From Asticcacaulis tiandongensis (GTDB lineage: Bacteria; Pseudomonadota; Alphaproteobacteria; Caulobacterales; Caulobacteraceae): 64,000 nt of DNA. Below the pieces are notes generated by a model. The model saw nothing but the letters and a program-made list of their open reading frames with translations, was not told the origin of the DNA and made no database searches. Every line of letters begins with the position of its first letter. Position 1 is the first letter of the stretch. A program made the translations under genes and the position numbers. Of the stretch, positions 37,299 through 49,311 are shown one piece after another. The DNA lies in NCBI RefSeq assembly GCF_006475605.1, contig NZ_ML636837.1, positions 62,001 through 126,000 of the forward strand, in the 5' to 3' direction.

Positions 37299-37673
37299 AT
37301 GAAAAAGACAATTCTGGTGGCCATGGTGGCTGGCTTCTCTATGGTTTCGGCGCAAGCGTTTGCCGCTGAGTGCACCGACGAACAACAGGCCGAAGCGGGC
37401 ATGGTAGCCGCTTCGATCAGCAAGAACGCGGTTTCAAAGGTTGTACCGGTCACCGGCAAGCAGATGGTCAACATCAGCGCCTGTGATGTGCGTGCGGGCA
37501 CCTACTCCATTGAATACAAGTATAATTTCCTCGGGGCCGATGGCCTCTACTGGATCGAAGCCAATGCCCGTTTCGGTGCCGGTGGCTCGAATTCCTCGGT
37601 TAAGGTGACCAAGGCCAGCCCGAACATGGCCGCGGCTGAAGCCAAGGCTGGCGTCAAGCTGGCGTCCAACTAA
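37299..37673 (+). CDS. Small secreted protein of unknown function
   Basis: The 124-residue protein has a clear signal peptide (MKKTILVAMVAGFSMVSA, cleavage near AFAAE). The mature part is about 100 residues with two cysteines (AECTDEQ and SACDVRAG) that could form a disulfide. A Tyr-rich strand region (YSIEYKYNFLGADGLYWIEA) and an Ala/Lys-rich end follow. A gggag element precedes the ATG. It is a single-gene unit with its own terminators. I do not recognise the family. Confidence 0.7.
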   Translation: MKKTILVAMVAGFSMVSAQAFAAECTDEQQAEAGMVAASISKNAVSKVVPVTGKQMVNISACDVRAGTYSIEYKYNFLGADGLYWIEANARFGAGGSNSSVKVTKASPNMAAAEAKAGVKLASN

Positions 37674-37689
37674 ACGCAATAAGACAACA

Positions 37690-37760
37690 GGCCGGAAAAA
37701 CCGGCCAATCGTCAGGACTGAAAAAACCCTCCGGTTATTGCCGGAGGGTCTTTCTTTTTT
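37690..37760 (+). terminator. Tandem hairpins ending the small secreted protein gene
   Basis: A first hairpin is ggccgg-aaaaa-ccggcc (37690-37706). The second is accctccgg (37727-37735) with ccggagggt (37742-37750), followed by ctttctttttt. The second closely resembles the kduD-acnB terminator. Confidence 0.82.
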
Positions 37761-37784
37761 GCACAACCGCTCTATCTTGTGTTC

Positions 37785-39929
<2,145 letters not shown>

Positions 39930-40133
39930 CCGCTCAGTCCATGCCGATGCTCCTGAGACACACCCCTGTGGCATGAACACGCCATATTGATATGCACACG
40001 CGACAAAGCCGATGGATTTTTTATTCAACCTGCGGCACCTTTGTTTATACTGTGCATCAGGTCTGTAACCGGCCTAAAACCGGCCAGACCCACAGATGCA
40101 CCGGATCAGTTTAGGGCAAGTTCAGGTGATCCA

Positions 40134-40538
40134 ATGCGTAGACCTAAAGTGCGTGCAATACCGCCGGAAGTCGTAGCCGCGTCTCCTGATCCCGTGCCTG
40201 ATGTGTACCTAGCGGACGGAGATGAAGCCATGAATGTCGTGCCTGTATCCATTCCCAACCATATGCCCAGTGTTCAGTCGCTGGTGGATGCCACTACGAT
40301 TGCGCGCGAGAACCGCACCGAGCGGGTGAACCGGCTTCAGGAAGAAGCGCGGTCTCTGGCCCGCGAACAGATTGCCGAGCTTGAGGTGCTGATTGATGCC
40401 ACAGCCCGCATGGCCTTTGAAATCTCGGACGGGGGCGATGCCTATGCGGTAGGCGCACGCGAAATTTGCCGACGACTCGCCGATGAGTTGCCGCGCACGC
40501 TTCAGACGCTGCAGATGGTCAGCCGCAAGAGCATCTGA
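40134..40538 (+). CDS. Conserved-looking cytoplasmic protein of unknown function
   Basis: From the ATG at 40134 the product has 134 residues, with a Pro-rich N-terminus (PPEVVAASPDPVPDVYLADG). A predicted long helix (ARENRTERVNRLQEEARSLA) follows, then an acidic/helical end. It has no signal peptide or membrane segment. The helix-rich C-terminal 80 residues may be a coiled-coil or small helical bundle. An open frame runs back to 39987, but that part lacks protein-like composition. An ATG at 40230 is also possible. I do not recognise it. Confidence 0.55.
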   Translation: MRRPKVRAIPPEVVAASPDPVPDVYLADGDEAMNVVPVSIPNHMPSVQSLVDATTIARENRTERVNRLQEEARSLAREQIAELEVLIDATARMAFEISDGGDAYAVGAREICRRLADELPRTLQTLQMVSRKSI

Positions 40539-40657
40539 TTGCCGCAAATAGTCAGCGGTAACCACAATCGACTCGCACATCCTGTTTTTTTTCCTTACAT
40601 ATTTGCTCCGTTACCGGACAAGGTGACGCAAATAATGCAGAAAAAAGGGTGTGCGGC

Positions 40658-41263
40658 ATGGTCAGAGCCAGAGCTAACAAAAGGATTTCTGTAGCCGTAT
40701 GCCTTATAGGCGCGGGCGTAGTGCTTATGGCCTGTTCTCCCAAAGCGCCTGAGCCGGAACCCGAGCCGGAACCGGAACCCGCCCCTGTCGTCACCGCCCC
40801 GCCGAAACCGCCCGCTGAGCTGCCCACCCGGTCGCCCGGCCTTTGGCAAATGACCCTGAGCGAAGAAGGTTCAGAAGATCAGGCCCGGACTATGCGTATC
40901 TGCACTAATGCCGATATGGAAAAGCAGCTAGGCATTACCGGCGAGGACCTGTCGGGGGACAAATGCGAACGTACCACCGTAAGCAAGCTTGAGGACGGTT
41001 CATGGGGCTTTCTGGCTGAATGTAATATGGGCACGGGCGGCCTGACCGAGATGTCGGGCAAGATTACCGGTGACTATACACGCGACTATAGCATGACCTT
41101 GCGGTCGCAAACCTCCGGTGCCGCGGTTGAGCACATGAACCGCGTCGTCAACATGACGATCAAAGCCAAACGTCAGGGCCCCTGCCGTAAGGGACAGGAA
41201 GCCGGTGATGTAATCCTCTCGACCGGTGAGACCTTTAATTTGATCACCATATCCGGCCAGTAG
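40658..41263 (+). CDS. DUF3617-type lipoprotein
   Basis: The 201-residue exported protein has a lipobox VVLMAC (Cys26) followed by a Pro-Glu repeat linker (PEPEPEPEPEP) and PPKPPAE. The folded part begins at SPGLWQMTLSEEG, the usual opening of DUF3617 proteins, with a Cys in RICTNADMEKQL and another in KCERTTVSK. Function is unknown for the family. The ATG at 40658 follows aaaaaaggg. An in-frame GTG at 40649 is less likely. Confidence 0.72.
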   Translation: MVRARANKRISVAVCLIGAGVVLMACSPKAPEPEPEPEPEPAPVVTAPPKPPAELPTRSPGLWQMTLSEEGSEDQARTMRICTNADMEKQLGITGEDLSGDKCERTTVSKLEDGSWGFLAECNMGTGGLTEMSGKITGDYTRDYSMTLRSQTSGAAVEHMNRVVNMTIKAKRQGPCRKGQEAGDVILSTGETFNLITISGQ

Positions 41264-41282
41264 GCCAGACATAATGGAATTA

Positions 41283-41317
41283 AAAAACCCCGCTTCGTTA
41301 TGAAGCGGGGTTTTTAT
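41283..41317. terminator. Bidirectional terminator between the DUF3617 gene and gltB
   Basis: A 14-bp stem, aaaaaccccgcttc (41283-41296) with gaagcggggttttt (41302-41315), lies between convergent stops. Confidence 0.9.
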
Positions 41318-41318
41318 T

Positions 41319-44300
41319 TTAGGCAACGCTGGCCTGACGTTTGGCCTGAATGGCCAGTATTTCGTTCGGCATGACCTGAACGAAAGCGGCCAGTGTGTTT
41401 TCCCAATCATCCAGAAGCGCCTTGGCGCGTGGTGACTGTGTGGTGGCCAGATGCTCGGCAATCAGGTCATACAGTTCGCCCTGATCGGCATCGGGCACGG
41501 CGCGCAAGGTAATGCCTTCTGGGTTGATGTGATGGCCCAGTGTGCCCTCTGGGTCCCAGACATAGGCAACCCCACCGGTCATACCGGCACCGAAGTTACC
41601 GCCGACAGACCCAAGGATGATCACCTTACCGCCGGTCATATATTCGCAGGCATTAGCCCCTGCGCCTTCGATGACCGTGGTGGCTCCTGAGTTACGCACC
41701 GCGAAGCGTTCGCCAACCGAACCGGCGATAAACAGCTTACCGGAGGTCGCCCCATACAGAATGGTGTTACCCGCCAGCGCTTGTTTCTCCTGCCAGACAC
41801 GCGGGCGAATAACGATCTTCGCCCCAGACAGGCCCTTGCCAACATAGTCATTGGACTCACCGATCAGGTCAATATGCAGCCCCTTGACAGCAAAGGCCCC
41901 AAGCGATTGACCGGCTGAGCCGCGCAGTTGCAGCGTCAGATGGCTATCGGCCAGCTTATCGCCAAACTTGCGCACCAGCATAGACGAGGTGCGTGTTCCC
42001 ACGGCGCGCATGGTGTTGCGCACCTCATAGGTCAGGGACATCTTCTCACCGCGCTCGATCAGCGGGCCGGCATCCTTGACGATCTGTGCGTCAAGCGTAT
42101 CGGCCACTTCGTTGATTTCGTGCGCCAGCGTCACCGGTGCCGCCGGATCACGCTCGACACGCACTAGAAGCGGGTTGAGATCAAGGTCATCGAGGTGCGC
42201 ACCGCCGCGTGACACCTGACGCAGCAGGTCGGTACGACCAACCGCCTCATCCAGCGAACGCAGACCCATGGCCGCCAGAATTTCACGCACTTCTTCGGCG
42301 ATGAAGGTGAACAGGTTGATGACCTTTTCCGGCGTGCCGGTGAACTTGGCGCGCAGACGCTCGTCCTGTACGCAGACACCGACCGGACAGGTGTTCGACT
42401 GGCACTGACGCACCATCAGACAACCCACTGCGATCAGCGAGGTCGTGCCGATACCGAATTCCTCGGCCCCGAGCATGGCGGCAATCACGATGTCACGGCC
42501 GGTCTTCATACCACCGTCCGAACGCAGACGAATCTGGCCACGCAGGTTATTCAGCGTCAGCACCTGATGGGCTTCGCTGAGACCGATTTCAAACGGCAGA
42601 CCGGCGAATTTGATCGAGGTCAGCGGCGATGCCCCCGTGCCGCCGACATTGCCCGACACCAGAATCGCATCGGCCTTGGCCTTGGCAACACCGGCAGCCA
42701 CCGCGCCGATACCCGATTGCGACACCAGCTTAACCGTGACACGGCAGTCAGGGTTGATCTGCTTGATGTCATAGATCAGCTGCGCCAGATCTTCGATCGA
42801 ATAGATGTCATGGTGCGGCGGTGGCGAGATCAGGCCCACGCCCGGCGTCGAGTGACGCATACGGGCTATGAATTCAGTGACCTTGAAGCCCGGAAGCTGG
42901 CCACCCTCACCGGGCTTGGCACCCTGTGCGACCTTGATTTCGACTTCACGGCACTGATTGAGATATTCTGCCGTAACGCCGAAACGACCCGAAGCAATCT
43001 GCTTGATGGCCGAGTTCGGGTTGTCGCCGTTTGGACGGCGGACATAGCGTTCAGGGTCTTCCCCGCCCTCACCCGACACCGAACGCGCACCAATGCGGTT
43101 CATGGCGATATTCAGCGTCTCATGCGCTTCGGGGCTGAGCGCGCCCAAAGACATGCCCGGCGTCACGAAACGCTTGCGGATTTCGTTGACCGATTCGACC
43201 TCATCGAGCGGCACAGGCTTGTTCTTCGGTGCCCAGTCCAGCAGATCGCGTGGTGCCGTCGGGGCGGTTTTCAGAATCTTGCCGACCAGATCGGAATAGG
43301 TCTTATAGACCTTATAGTCACCGCGTGTGGTCGCATCCTGCAACAGGTGGATCAGCTTCGGCTGATAATAGTGAGTCTCACCACTGGCGCGGAACTTATA
43401 GAAACCGCCGATGGGGATAGCCGGTGTCTTTGAGGCCCACGCCGTCAGGTGCAGGTCACGCAGCTTGGTCTCGATACCGGCCAGACCAATACCGGAAATG
43501 CGCGAGGTCACGCCGGGGAAGAATTCAGCCACCAGCGCCCGCGACAGGCCCAGCGCCTCGAACTCATAGCCACCGCGATAGCTTGAGATAACCGAGATGC
43601 CCTTCTTGGCGAGGATCTTGAGCAGACCCGCCTCGATGGACTTTTTGTAGTTGCCGATAACCTTGGTGACCGGCATCTGACCATAACGGCCCTGCGCATG
43701 ACGCGCCTGCAACAGCTCAAGCGACAGATAGGGGTTGACCGCCGTGGCCCCCACACCGACCAGAACCGCAAAGCTGTGCGAATCCATGGCTTCGGAAGAC
43801 CGGACAATGATCGACACGAAAGAGCGCAGACCCTTTTGCACCAGACGCGCATGGACGCCCGCAGCGGCCAGAATGGCCGGTACGCGCATGCGTTCAGCGT
43901 TAGAGGCTTCATCGGTCAGCACGATCATGCTGGCGCCGCCTTCGACCGCGACCACGGCTTCGTCACGCAGGGAGTCGAGCGCCACACGCAGACCCTTGCC
44001 TGCCTTCGCGTCGTCTTCCGGCAGCGGGAAGGTGCAATCAAGCGTCGCGACCTTGCCGACCGTATCCATGGCGATCAGGCGCTCATACATGCCCGTGGTC
44101 ATGAACGGGCTTTCCATAACCAGCACATTGGTCTGGGCTTCGTCTTCGGCCAGAATATTGCCGAGGTTCTTGAAGCGTGTTTTCAGGCTCATGCCCGATT
44201 CTTCACGCAGCGGATCGATCGGCGGGTTGGTAACCTGCGCGAAGTTCTGACGGAAGAAGTGCGACAGCGGACGCCACTTTTCCGAAAGCACAGCCAGAGG

Positions 44301-45827
44301 CGTATCATCGCCCATCGAGCCAATGGCTTCCTTGCCGTCCTTGGCCATGGCATCAAGAACGGTATCAATATCCTCAAGGGTGTGGCCACCGGCGATCTGA
44401 CGACGATCGAGTTCCTCGCCATCATAACGGCGCGGCTCTGGGCCATCCTCGATAACCGTTTCCAGTTCGATGATGTTCTGAAGCCAGCCGGTGAAGTCGT
44501 GCTTGGCCGACAGGGTGTCGAGGATTTCGGTTTCCGAATAGAGCTTGCCGGCCTCAAGATCGACGGCGATCATGCGGCCCGGTGCGATCATTGAACGCTT
44601 GGATACACGCTCATCGGCCACGCCGGTCATACCGGCTTCGGAACCGACAATCAGCAGACCATCATGGGTTTCGGTAACCCGCAGCGGACGCAGACCATTG
44701 CGGTCCTTACCGGCAACCACCCAATGACCGTCGGTGGCACAAAGGGCTGCCGGGCCGTCCCACGGCTCCATCACCGCGTTACAATAGGCATAGAGCGCCC
44801 GGTGGCTTTCCGACAGGGTTTCAGTGTGCTTCGACCAGGCTTCGGGCACCAGAAGCGCCTTGGCCATGGGGGCCGAACGACCGGCACGCACTACCAATTC
44901 ATAGACGTTATCAAGCGCTGCCGAATCCGAACCACGCGGCTGAATGACCGGCTTAACGTCCGCAGCGCTGTCACCGAAGGTCGCCGCCGCCATGCGGATT
45001 TCATGCGACTTCATCCAGTTGACGTTACCGCGCAGGGTGTTGATTTCCCCGTTGTGGGCCAGCATGCGGAACGGCTGGGCCAGACGCCACTCAGGGAAGG
45101 TATTGGTCGAGAAGCGCTGGTGGAACACGGCGACGTTGGAAACGAAGCGCGGGTCTTTCAGATCAAGATAAAAATCATCGACCAGCTCGGCGCGGAACAT
45201 GCCCTTATAGATCAGGGTGCGCGACGAGAACGAACAAAGGTAGCAATCGAGGTTCGCTTCCTCGACACGCTTTTCGATGCGGCGACGGCAGAGGAACATG
45301 GCGCGTTCCAGCGCCTCGCCCTCAAGCCCGTCAGGGGCCGCCATCATGATCTGTTCGATTTCCGGACGCGTCGAATTGGCGCGTGTCCCCAGATGGCTTA
45401 CATCAACCGGGGCCTGACGCCAGCCATAGAGATAGAAACCCGAACGCAGGATTTCCGATTCAACAATGGTACGGGCCGCTTCCTGCGCGCCGATATCCGA
45501 GCGCGGCAAAAAGACCTGACCGACCAGAACCGGGCCGGGACGCGGGGTGTGACCGATATTGCGGACCTGCTCACGGAAAAAGTCCTGCGGCACGCTGAGC
45601 ATGATGCCTGCACCGTCGCCTGACTTACCGTCGGCATCAACCGCACCACGGTGAAACAGGGCCTTAAGCGCCTTGATCGCCAGCTCAACCACGTCGCGAC
45701 GGGCGCTGCCATCAATCGAGCAGACTACACCCACGCCACAGGCATCGATTTCTGACGCCGGATCATAGGCATGGCCTTCGATCAGGTTACGGCGGTTGCG
45801 ATGATAGAGTTCGTAAGCAGATGTCAT
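41319..45827 (-). CDS. gltB: Glutamate synthase, large (alpha) subunit
   Basis: The 1502-residue subunit converts glutamine plus 2-oxoglutarate to two glutamates. A short propeptide ends before Cys30 (DACGVGVVCSIDG), the nucleophile of the class II amidotransferase domain. The central domain, FMN/2-oxoglutarate domain (SGEGGEDPERY, PGEGGQLPG, GNVGGTGASPLTSIK) and the 3Fe-4S cysteines (CLMVRQCQSNTCPVGVC) follow in the normal order. The C-terminal beta-helix GXGXG domain closes it (GSVGGNFGAGMTGG). It overlaps gltD by four bases (ATGA), gltD being upstream. Confidence 0.97.
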   Translation of the reverse strand: MTSAYELYHRNRRNLIEGHAYDPASEIDACGVGVVCSIDGSARRDVVELAIKALKALFHRGAVDADGKSGDGAGIMLSVPQDFFREQVRNIGHTPRPGPVLVGQVFLPRSDIGAQEAARTIVESEILRSGFYLYGWRQAPVDVSHLGTRANSTRPEIEQIMMAAPDGLEGEALERAMFLCRRRIEKRVEEANLDCYLCSFSSRTLIYKGMFRAELVDDFYLDLKDPRFVSNVAVFHQRFSTNTFPEWRLAQPFRMLAHNGEINTLRGNVNWMKSHEIRMAAATFGDSAADVKPVIQPRGSDSAALDNVYELVVRAGRSAPMAKALLVPEAWSKHTETLSESHRALYAYCNAVMEPWDGPAALCATDGHWVVAGKDRNGLRPLRVTETHDGLLIVGSEAGMTGVADERVSKRSMIAPGRMIAVDLEAGKLYSETEILDTLSAKHDFTGWLQNIIELETVIEDGPEPRRYDGEELDRRQIAGGHTLEDIDTVLDAMAKDGKEAIGSMGDDTPLAVLSEKWRPLSHFFRQNFAQVTNPPIDPLREESGMSLKTRFKNLGNILAEDEAQTNVLVMESPFMTTGMYERLIAMDTVGKVATLDCTFPLPEDDAKAGKGLRVALDSLRDEAVVAVEGGASMIVLTDEASNAERMRVPAILAAAGVHARLVQKGLRSFVSIIVRSSEAMDSHSFAVLVGVGATAVNPYLSLELLQARHAQGRYGQMPVTKVIGNYKKSIEAGLLKILAKKGISVISSYRGGYEFEALGLSRALVAEFFPGVTSRISGIGLAGIETKLRDLHLTAWASKTPAIPIGGFYKFRASGETHYYQPKLIHLLQDATTRGDYKVYKTYSDLVGKILKTAPTAPRDLLDWAPKNKPVPLDEVESVNEIRKRFVTPGMSLGALSPEAHETLNIAMNRIGARSVSGEGGEDPERYVRRPNGDNPNSAIKQIASGRFGVTAEYLNQCREVEIKVAQGAKPGEGGQLPGFKVTEFIARMRHSTPGVGLISPPPHHDIYSIEDLAQLIYDIKQINPDCRVTVKLVSQSGIGAVAAGVAKAKADAILVSGNVGGTGASPLTSIKFAGLPFEIGLSEAHQVLTLNNLRGQIRLRSDGGMKTGRDIVIAAMLGAEEFGIGTTSLIAVGCLMVRQCQSNTCPVGVCVQDERLRAKFTGTPEKVINLFTFIAEEVREILAAMGLRSLDEAVGRTDLLRQVSRGGAHLDDLDLNPLLVRVERDPAAPVTLAHEINEVADTLDAQIVKDAGPLIERGEKMSLTYEVRNTMRAVGTRTSSMLVRKFGDKLADSHLTLQLRGSAGQSLGAFAVKGLHIDLIGESNDYVGKGLSGAKIVIRPRVWQEKQALAGNTILYGATSGKLFIAGSVGERFAVRNSGATTVIEGAGANACEYMTGGKVIILGSVGGNFGAGMTGGVAYVWDPEGTLGHHINPEGITLRAVPDADQGELYDLIAEHLATTQSPRAKALLDDWENTLAAFVQVMPNEILAIQAKRQASVA

Positions 45828-47272
45828 TGAGCAGCCTCCAGAGCGGACGCGGAGAGTTGGGATTGGATATAGTAATGGATGTCAGCAGCGGCATCCTGAC
45901 CTTCGCGCACGGCCCAGACGACCAGTGACGCGCCACGCACGATGTCACCGGCGGCAAAGACACCCGGTACGTAGGTCTGGAATTCACCGGCCTGCACCTT
46001 GATGGTGCCCCACTGGCTGATTTCCAGTTCCGGCTGGTTGAACATCACCGGAATGTTCTCAGGCTCAAAGCCAAGCGCTTCGATAATCAGATCAGCCGGA
46101 AGATCAGCTTCGGCACCGGGGATATCTTCGATACCCTGACGCCCGTGGGCATCCGGTGTCGTCAGGCGCATGCGCTGAATGCGCAAGGCCGTCACATTAT
46201 CGGCATCGCCCATAACCGCCTTGGGGGCCGCCAGCCATTCAAAGCTGACGCCTTCTTCCTCGGCATTATAGACTTCGCGTTCCGAGCCCGGCATGTTGGC
46301 GCGGTCACGGCGATAAACGCAGGACACTGACTTCGCGCCCTGACGCGTCGCGGTACGCACGCAGTCCATGGCCGTGTCACCACCGCCGATAACCACAACG
46401 TGCTTGCCTGCGGCATTGAGGTGGGCTTCGGACACCGGATCGGCCTCATAGCCAAAACCCTGACGGTTGGCCATGGTCAGGTAATCCAGCGCAACCACCA
46501 CGCCCTTGGAGCCGCAGCCCGGCACGCTCAGGCGACGGGTCTTATAAACGCCGGTCGCAATCAGGATGGCGTCATGCTTTTCGCGCAGGTCCTCAAAGGC
46601 TACATCTTCGCCGATATCGCAGTTAGAGACGAATTCGACACCTGAGGCCTTGAGGCGGTCAACCCGACGGGCGACCACGTCCTTTTCCAGCTTGAAGGAC
46701 GGGATACCATAGGTCAGAAGCCCGCCCGCACGGTCATAGCGGTCATAGATGGTGACCTTATAGCCCTGCGTGCGCAGACGATCAGCCGCTGCGATGCCCG
46801 CAGGCCCCGCCCCGATGATGCCGACGCTCTGGTCGCGCTCTATGGCCGGACGGATCGGCTCGATCCAGCCGTTTTCAAAGGCCATGTCCCCAAGGAAGCG
46901 CTCAACCGCCCCGATGGTGACGTTTTCCCAGCCTGATTGCTCAAGTACACAGGAACCTTCACACAGACGATCCTGCGGACAGATGCGGCCACAGATTTCC
47001 GGCAAGGCCGAGGTCGCTGAAGACAACTCATAGGCCTGCTGATAGCGGCCTTCAGCGGTCAGGCGCAGCCAGTCAGGAATATTGTTCTGCAAAGGACAGC
47101 CCGACTGACAGAACGGCACACCACATTGCGCGCAGCGCGATGCCTGCGTGGACGCCTGATCCGGTTTGAAATCCGAATAAATTTCGCCAAAGTTGGTAAT
47201 GCGAGCCTTCGCATCCGCCTTTTGCGGTGTTTTTCTGACTTCAACGACGAAACGGTTCGTCTCCAGCGCCAT
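45824..47272 (-). CDS. gltD: Glutamate synthase, small (beta) subunit
   Basis: The 482-residue subunit oxidises NADPH and passes electrons through FAD and Fe-S centres to GltB. It has an N-terminal cysteine-rich Fe-S region (CAQCGVPFCQSGCPLQNNIP, then CGRICPQDRLCEGSC). The FAD-binding motif is VGIIGAGPAGIAAADRL and the NADPH motif VIGGGDTAMDCVRTA. gltD precedes gltB here, the reverse of E. coli. The 650-bp gap upstream should carry the operon promoter. Confidence 0.96.
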   Translation of the reverse strand: MALETNRFVVEVRKTPQKADAKARITNFGEIYSDFKPDQASTQASRCAQCGVPFCQSGCPLQNNIPDWLRLTAEGRYQQAYELSSATSALPEICGRICPQDRLCEGSCVLEQSGWENVTIGAVERFLGDMAFENGWIEPIRPAIERDQSVGIIGAGPAGIAAADRLRTQGYKVTIYDRYDRAGGLLTYGIPSFKLEKDVVARRVDRLKASGVEFVSNCDIGEDVAFEDLREKHDAILIATGVYKTRRLSVPGCGSKGVVVALDYLTMANRQGFGYEADPVSEAHLNAAGKHVVVIGGGDTAMDCVRTATRQGAKSVSCVYRRDRANMPGSEREVYNAEEEGVSFEWLAAPKAVMGDADNVTALRIQRMRLTTPDAHGRQGIEDIPGAEADLPADLIIEALGFEPENIPVMFNQPELEISQWGTIKVQAGEFQTYVPGVFAAGDIVRGASLVVWAVREGQDAAADIHYYIQSQLSASALEAAQ

Positions 47273-47925
47273 GTCGTAACCCTTCTGTTCGGGCTTCCAG
47301 ACCTTTTACAGACGAGACGTCTGAAAGGCACGCCCGTCGGTCTGGTTGCAATTGATACCACAGTGTGGCAGCGCGAAATAATCAGTTTATTGTTATGTGA
47401 AGTTTACAGGAGAAACCGCCCGCGCTGCCGGAAACGGTTCGCCCCTACGCTCCAGGAACCAGACACGCTTATGCGTGAATAATAATCTGGCTGATGCGTT
47501 TGGAGGCGGGTCGCTCTGTGTCCTGCTTCGTGCCCACATTGAGCCCGATAATAATCTTGCCGACCAGCAGAGTGACAAAGGCGGTAATCGCATTCAGGCT
47601 GATATCGCGGGCCACAATACGACGCACACCGGCGGATTTACGGGCGGTAATTACCGCCTGCACCATCGGGCTAATCGTTACTGTAGTCAGCGGCAGGGCC
47701 ATGAATTGCGTACTTAACCGTTTCAGTTGTAACAACACGAGGTTTGCGCCCGAAACATCCTTCACCGCTTTTGATCGCTGGCGTGACGTTCGACACACTT
47801 TTCCCGTATTGGCGCTATGTGCGCGAAAATTTACAGAATTGCACGTGTTTTTTGCGTTTAACGCCGAAAAAATGAACAAAACACTTTTCAACCTGTTGCG
47901 AACTTTCGCGCATATATTTGAAAAA
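47273..47925. other. Long intergenic region upstream of gltD
   Basis: No gene in this 653-bp stretch can be supported. On the minus strand a 77-codon frame (47702-47469) has a hydrophobic segment (NAITAFVTLLVGKIIIGLNV) and would be collinear with its neighbours, but it lacks a ribosome binding site and I recognise no family. Overlapping frames on the plus strand look equally unconvincing. The part next to gltD (47273-47470) is AT-rich around 47380-47400 and probably holds the gltDB promoter. Confidence 0.4.
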
Positions 47926-49077
47926 TCAGGCAAATGCCTTGACGGCTGAGATGATTTCGTCCTGTGTTTCAGCACTCAGGTAAGGGCTGAACGGCAGGCT
48001 GATGACGGTTTTTGACTTGGCTTCGGACACCGAAAGATCACGTGGGCCAGAGGTAAAGGCCGCATAGCCCGGCTGCTGGTGCAGGGGGATGGGATAATAG
48101 ACCGCCGACGGAATACCCTTATCGCGTAAGGCGGCTTGCAGGCCGTCACGGTTCTCATGCTCGATGGTGTATTGCGCCCAGGTCGAGATAAAACCCGCCT
48201 TCACATAGGGTACGCTTGTGACGAAGCCTTCAAGGCCCGCATTATAACGTCTGGCGACCGCCTGACGCAGTTCGATCTCTTCGGCAAAGATGGCCAGCTT
48301 TTCCACCAGCACCGCTGCCTGAATCGTATCCAGACGCGAATTCATGCCGATACGCACATTAAGATACTTGGCTTCGTGGGCAAAGTTCGCCGCATCCGCA
48401 GCGGTCGCCCCGCCATGAACGCGATAGGAAATCAGACGATCGAGAAGCGCCTCATCATTGGTGACTACCGCGCCGCCATCGCCATAACAACCCAAGGGCT
48501 TGGCCGGATAGAAGCTGGTGGCCGTTGCCTTGGCCCAGTTGAGCGATTGCTTGCCGTCAATCGTGCCGCCAAACCCTTGTGCCGCATCAGATACCACCGG
48601 CAAACCATATTTTTCGGCAATCTTCGCAATCGCCGGATAGTCAGCGGGTTGGCCAAACAGATCAACGGCAATGATCGCCGCAGGCTTCAGACGGCCTTCC
48701 TTGATCACCACCTCAATGGCCGCCTCAAGTTTCACCGGATCGATATTGTAGGTTTTAGCGTCGATATCGACAAATACTGGTTCAGCGCGCGTCATTGGCA
48801 CTACTTCGGCGGTGGCGACAAAGGTAAAGGACGGCACAAACACCGCATCGCCCTCTCCGACCCCAAGCGCCAGCAGGATAAGCTCGATGGCATCGGTTCC
48901 GTTGGCACAGGACAGGGCGTGTTTCGATTGCGCAAAGCTGGCCAGATCGGCCTCAAAGCGTTTGACCTCAGGCCCCATAATATAGGCGCCGTGATCAAGA
49001 ACCCGCTTAACGCCCGCCTCAATGGCCGCGCCAATGCGTTCGCGTTGTGCCCCAAGATCGATGAAAGGAATGGCCAT
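47926..49077 (-). CDS. WbpE-like nucleotide-sugar aminotransferase (DegT/DnrJ/EryC1 family)
   Basis: The 383-residue PLP enzyme aminates a keto-sugar nucleotide for surface polysaccharide. It shows IPFIDLGAQRERIG, ILDHGAYIMGPEV-like VLDHGAYIMGPEV, SCANGTDAIELILLALGVG, VVSDAAQGFGGTIDG, the PLP lysine in FYPAKPLGCYGDGG and IRIGMNSRLDTIQAA. These features are close to WbpE, which aminates UDP-3-keto-GlcNAcA, but the partner dehydrogenase WbpB and acetyltransferase WbpD are not in the window. It is monocistronic here, with the aldehyde dehydrogenase gene divergent. Confidence 0.82.
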   Translation of the reverse strand: MAIPFIDLGAQRERIGAAIEAGVKRVLDHGAYIMGPEVKRFEADLASFAQSKHALSCANGTDAIELILLALGVGEGDAVFVPSFTFVATAEVVPMTRAEPVFVDIDAKTYNIDPVKLEAAIEVVIKEGRLKPAAIIAVDLFGQPADYPAIAKIAEKYGLPVVSDAAQGFGGTIDGKQSLNWAKATATSFYPAKPLGCYGDGGAVVTNDEALLDRLISYRVHGGATAADAANFAHEAKYLNVRIGMNSRLDTIQAAVLVEKLAIFAEEIELRQAVARRYNAGLEGFVTSVPYVKAGFISTWAQYTIEHENRDGLQAALRDKGIPSAVYYPIPLHQQPGYAAFTSGPRDLSVSEAKSKTVISLPFSPYLSAETQDEIISAVKAFA

Positions 49078-49200
49078 GAATTTACCTTTACGGAACTGTG
49101 TCTATTTCGCCTTTAGTCGCCTAATGTCGCCTGCGCATCTCAAAAGGCATTACCCAAAGTTTCATAAGTATGAAATATGCCGCACACACAGACTAATTAA

Positions 49201-49228
49201 TTGATATTGTCCGACATAAACCTATATA
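49201..49228 (+). promoter_or_regulatory. Candidate promoter with embedded operator-like motif
   Basis: ttgata (49201-49206) and tatata (49223-49228) are spaced by 16 bp, as in a sigma-70-type promoter. Between them lies ttgtccgacat (49207-49217), which recurs exactly in front of the arabinanase gene at 55700. The half-sites ttgt and aca fit the general TnGTnnnACnA pattern of FadR-type GntR regulators. Confidence 0.45.
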
Positions 49229-49311
49229 TGCGGCAATGGTTTTTACGTTCAGGTCGCGCGCGAAAAAGCGGGCTTGAATTTCGCGGCGTATTTGCGTCAT
49301 ATGCGCGCCAC

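Noticed and set aside
44664-45623. 319-codon open frame on the plus strand
   Set aside because: It is antisense to the gltB amidotransferase domain.
48136-49116. 326-codon open frame on the plus strand
   Set aside because: It is antisense to the WbpE-like aminotransferase and shows no family signature.
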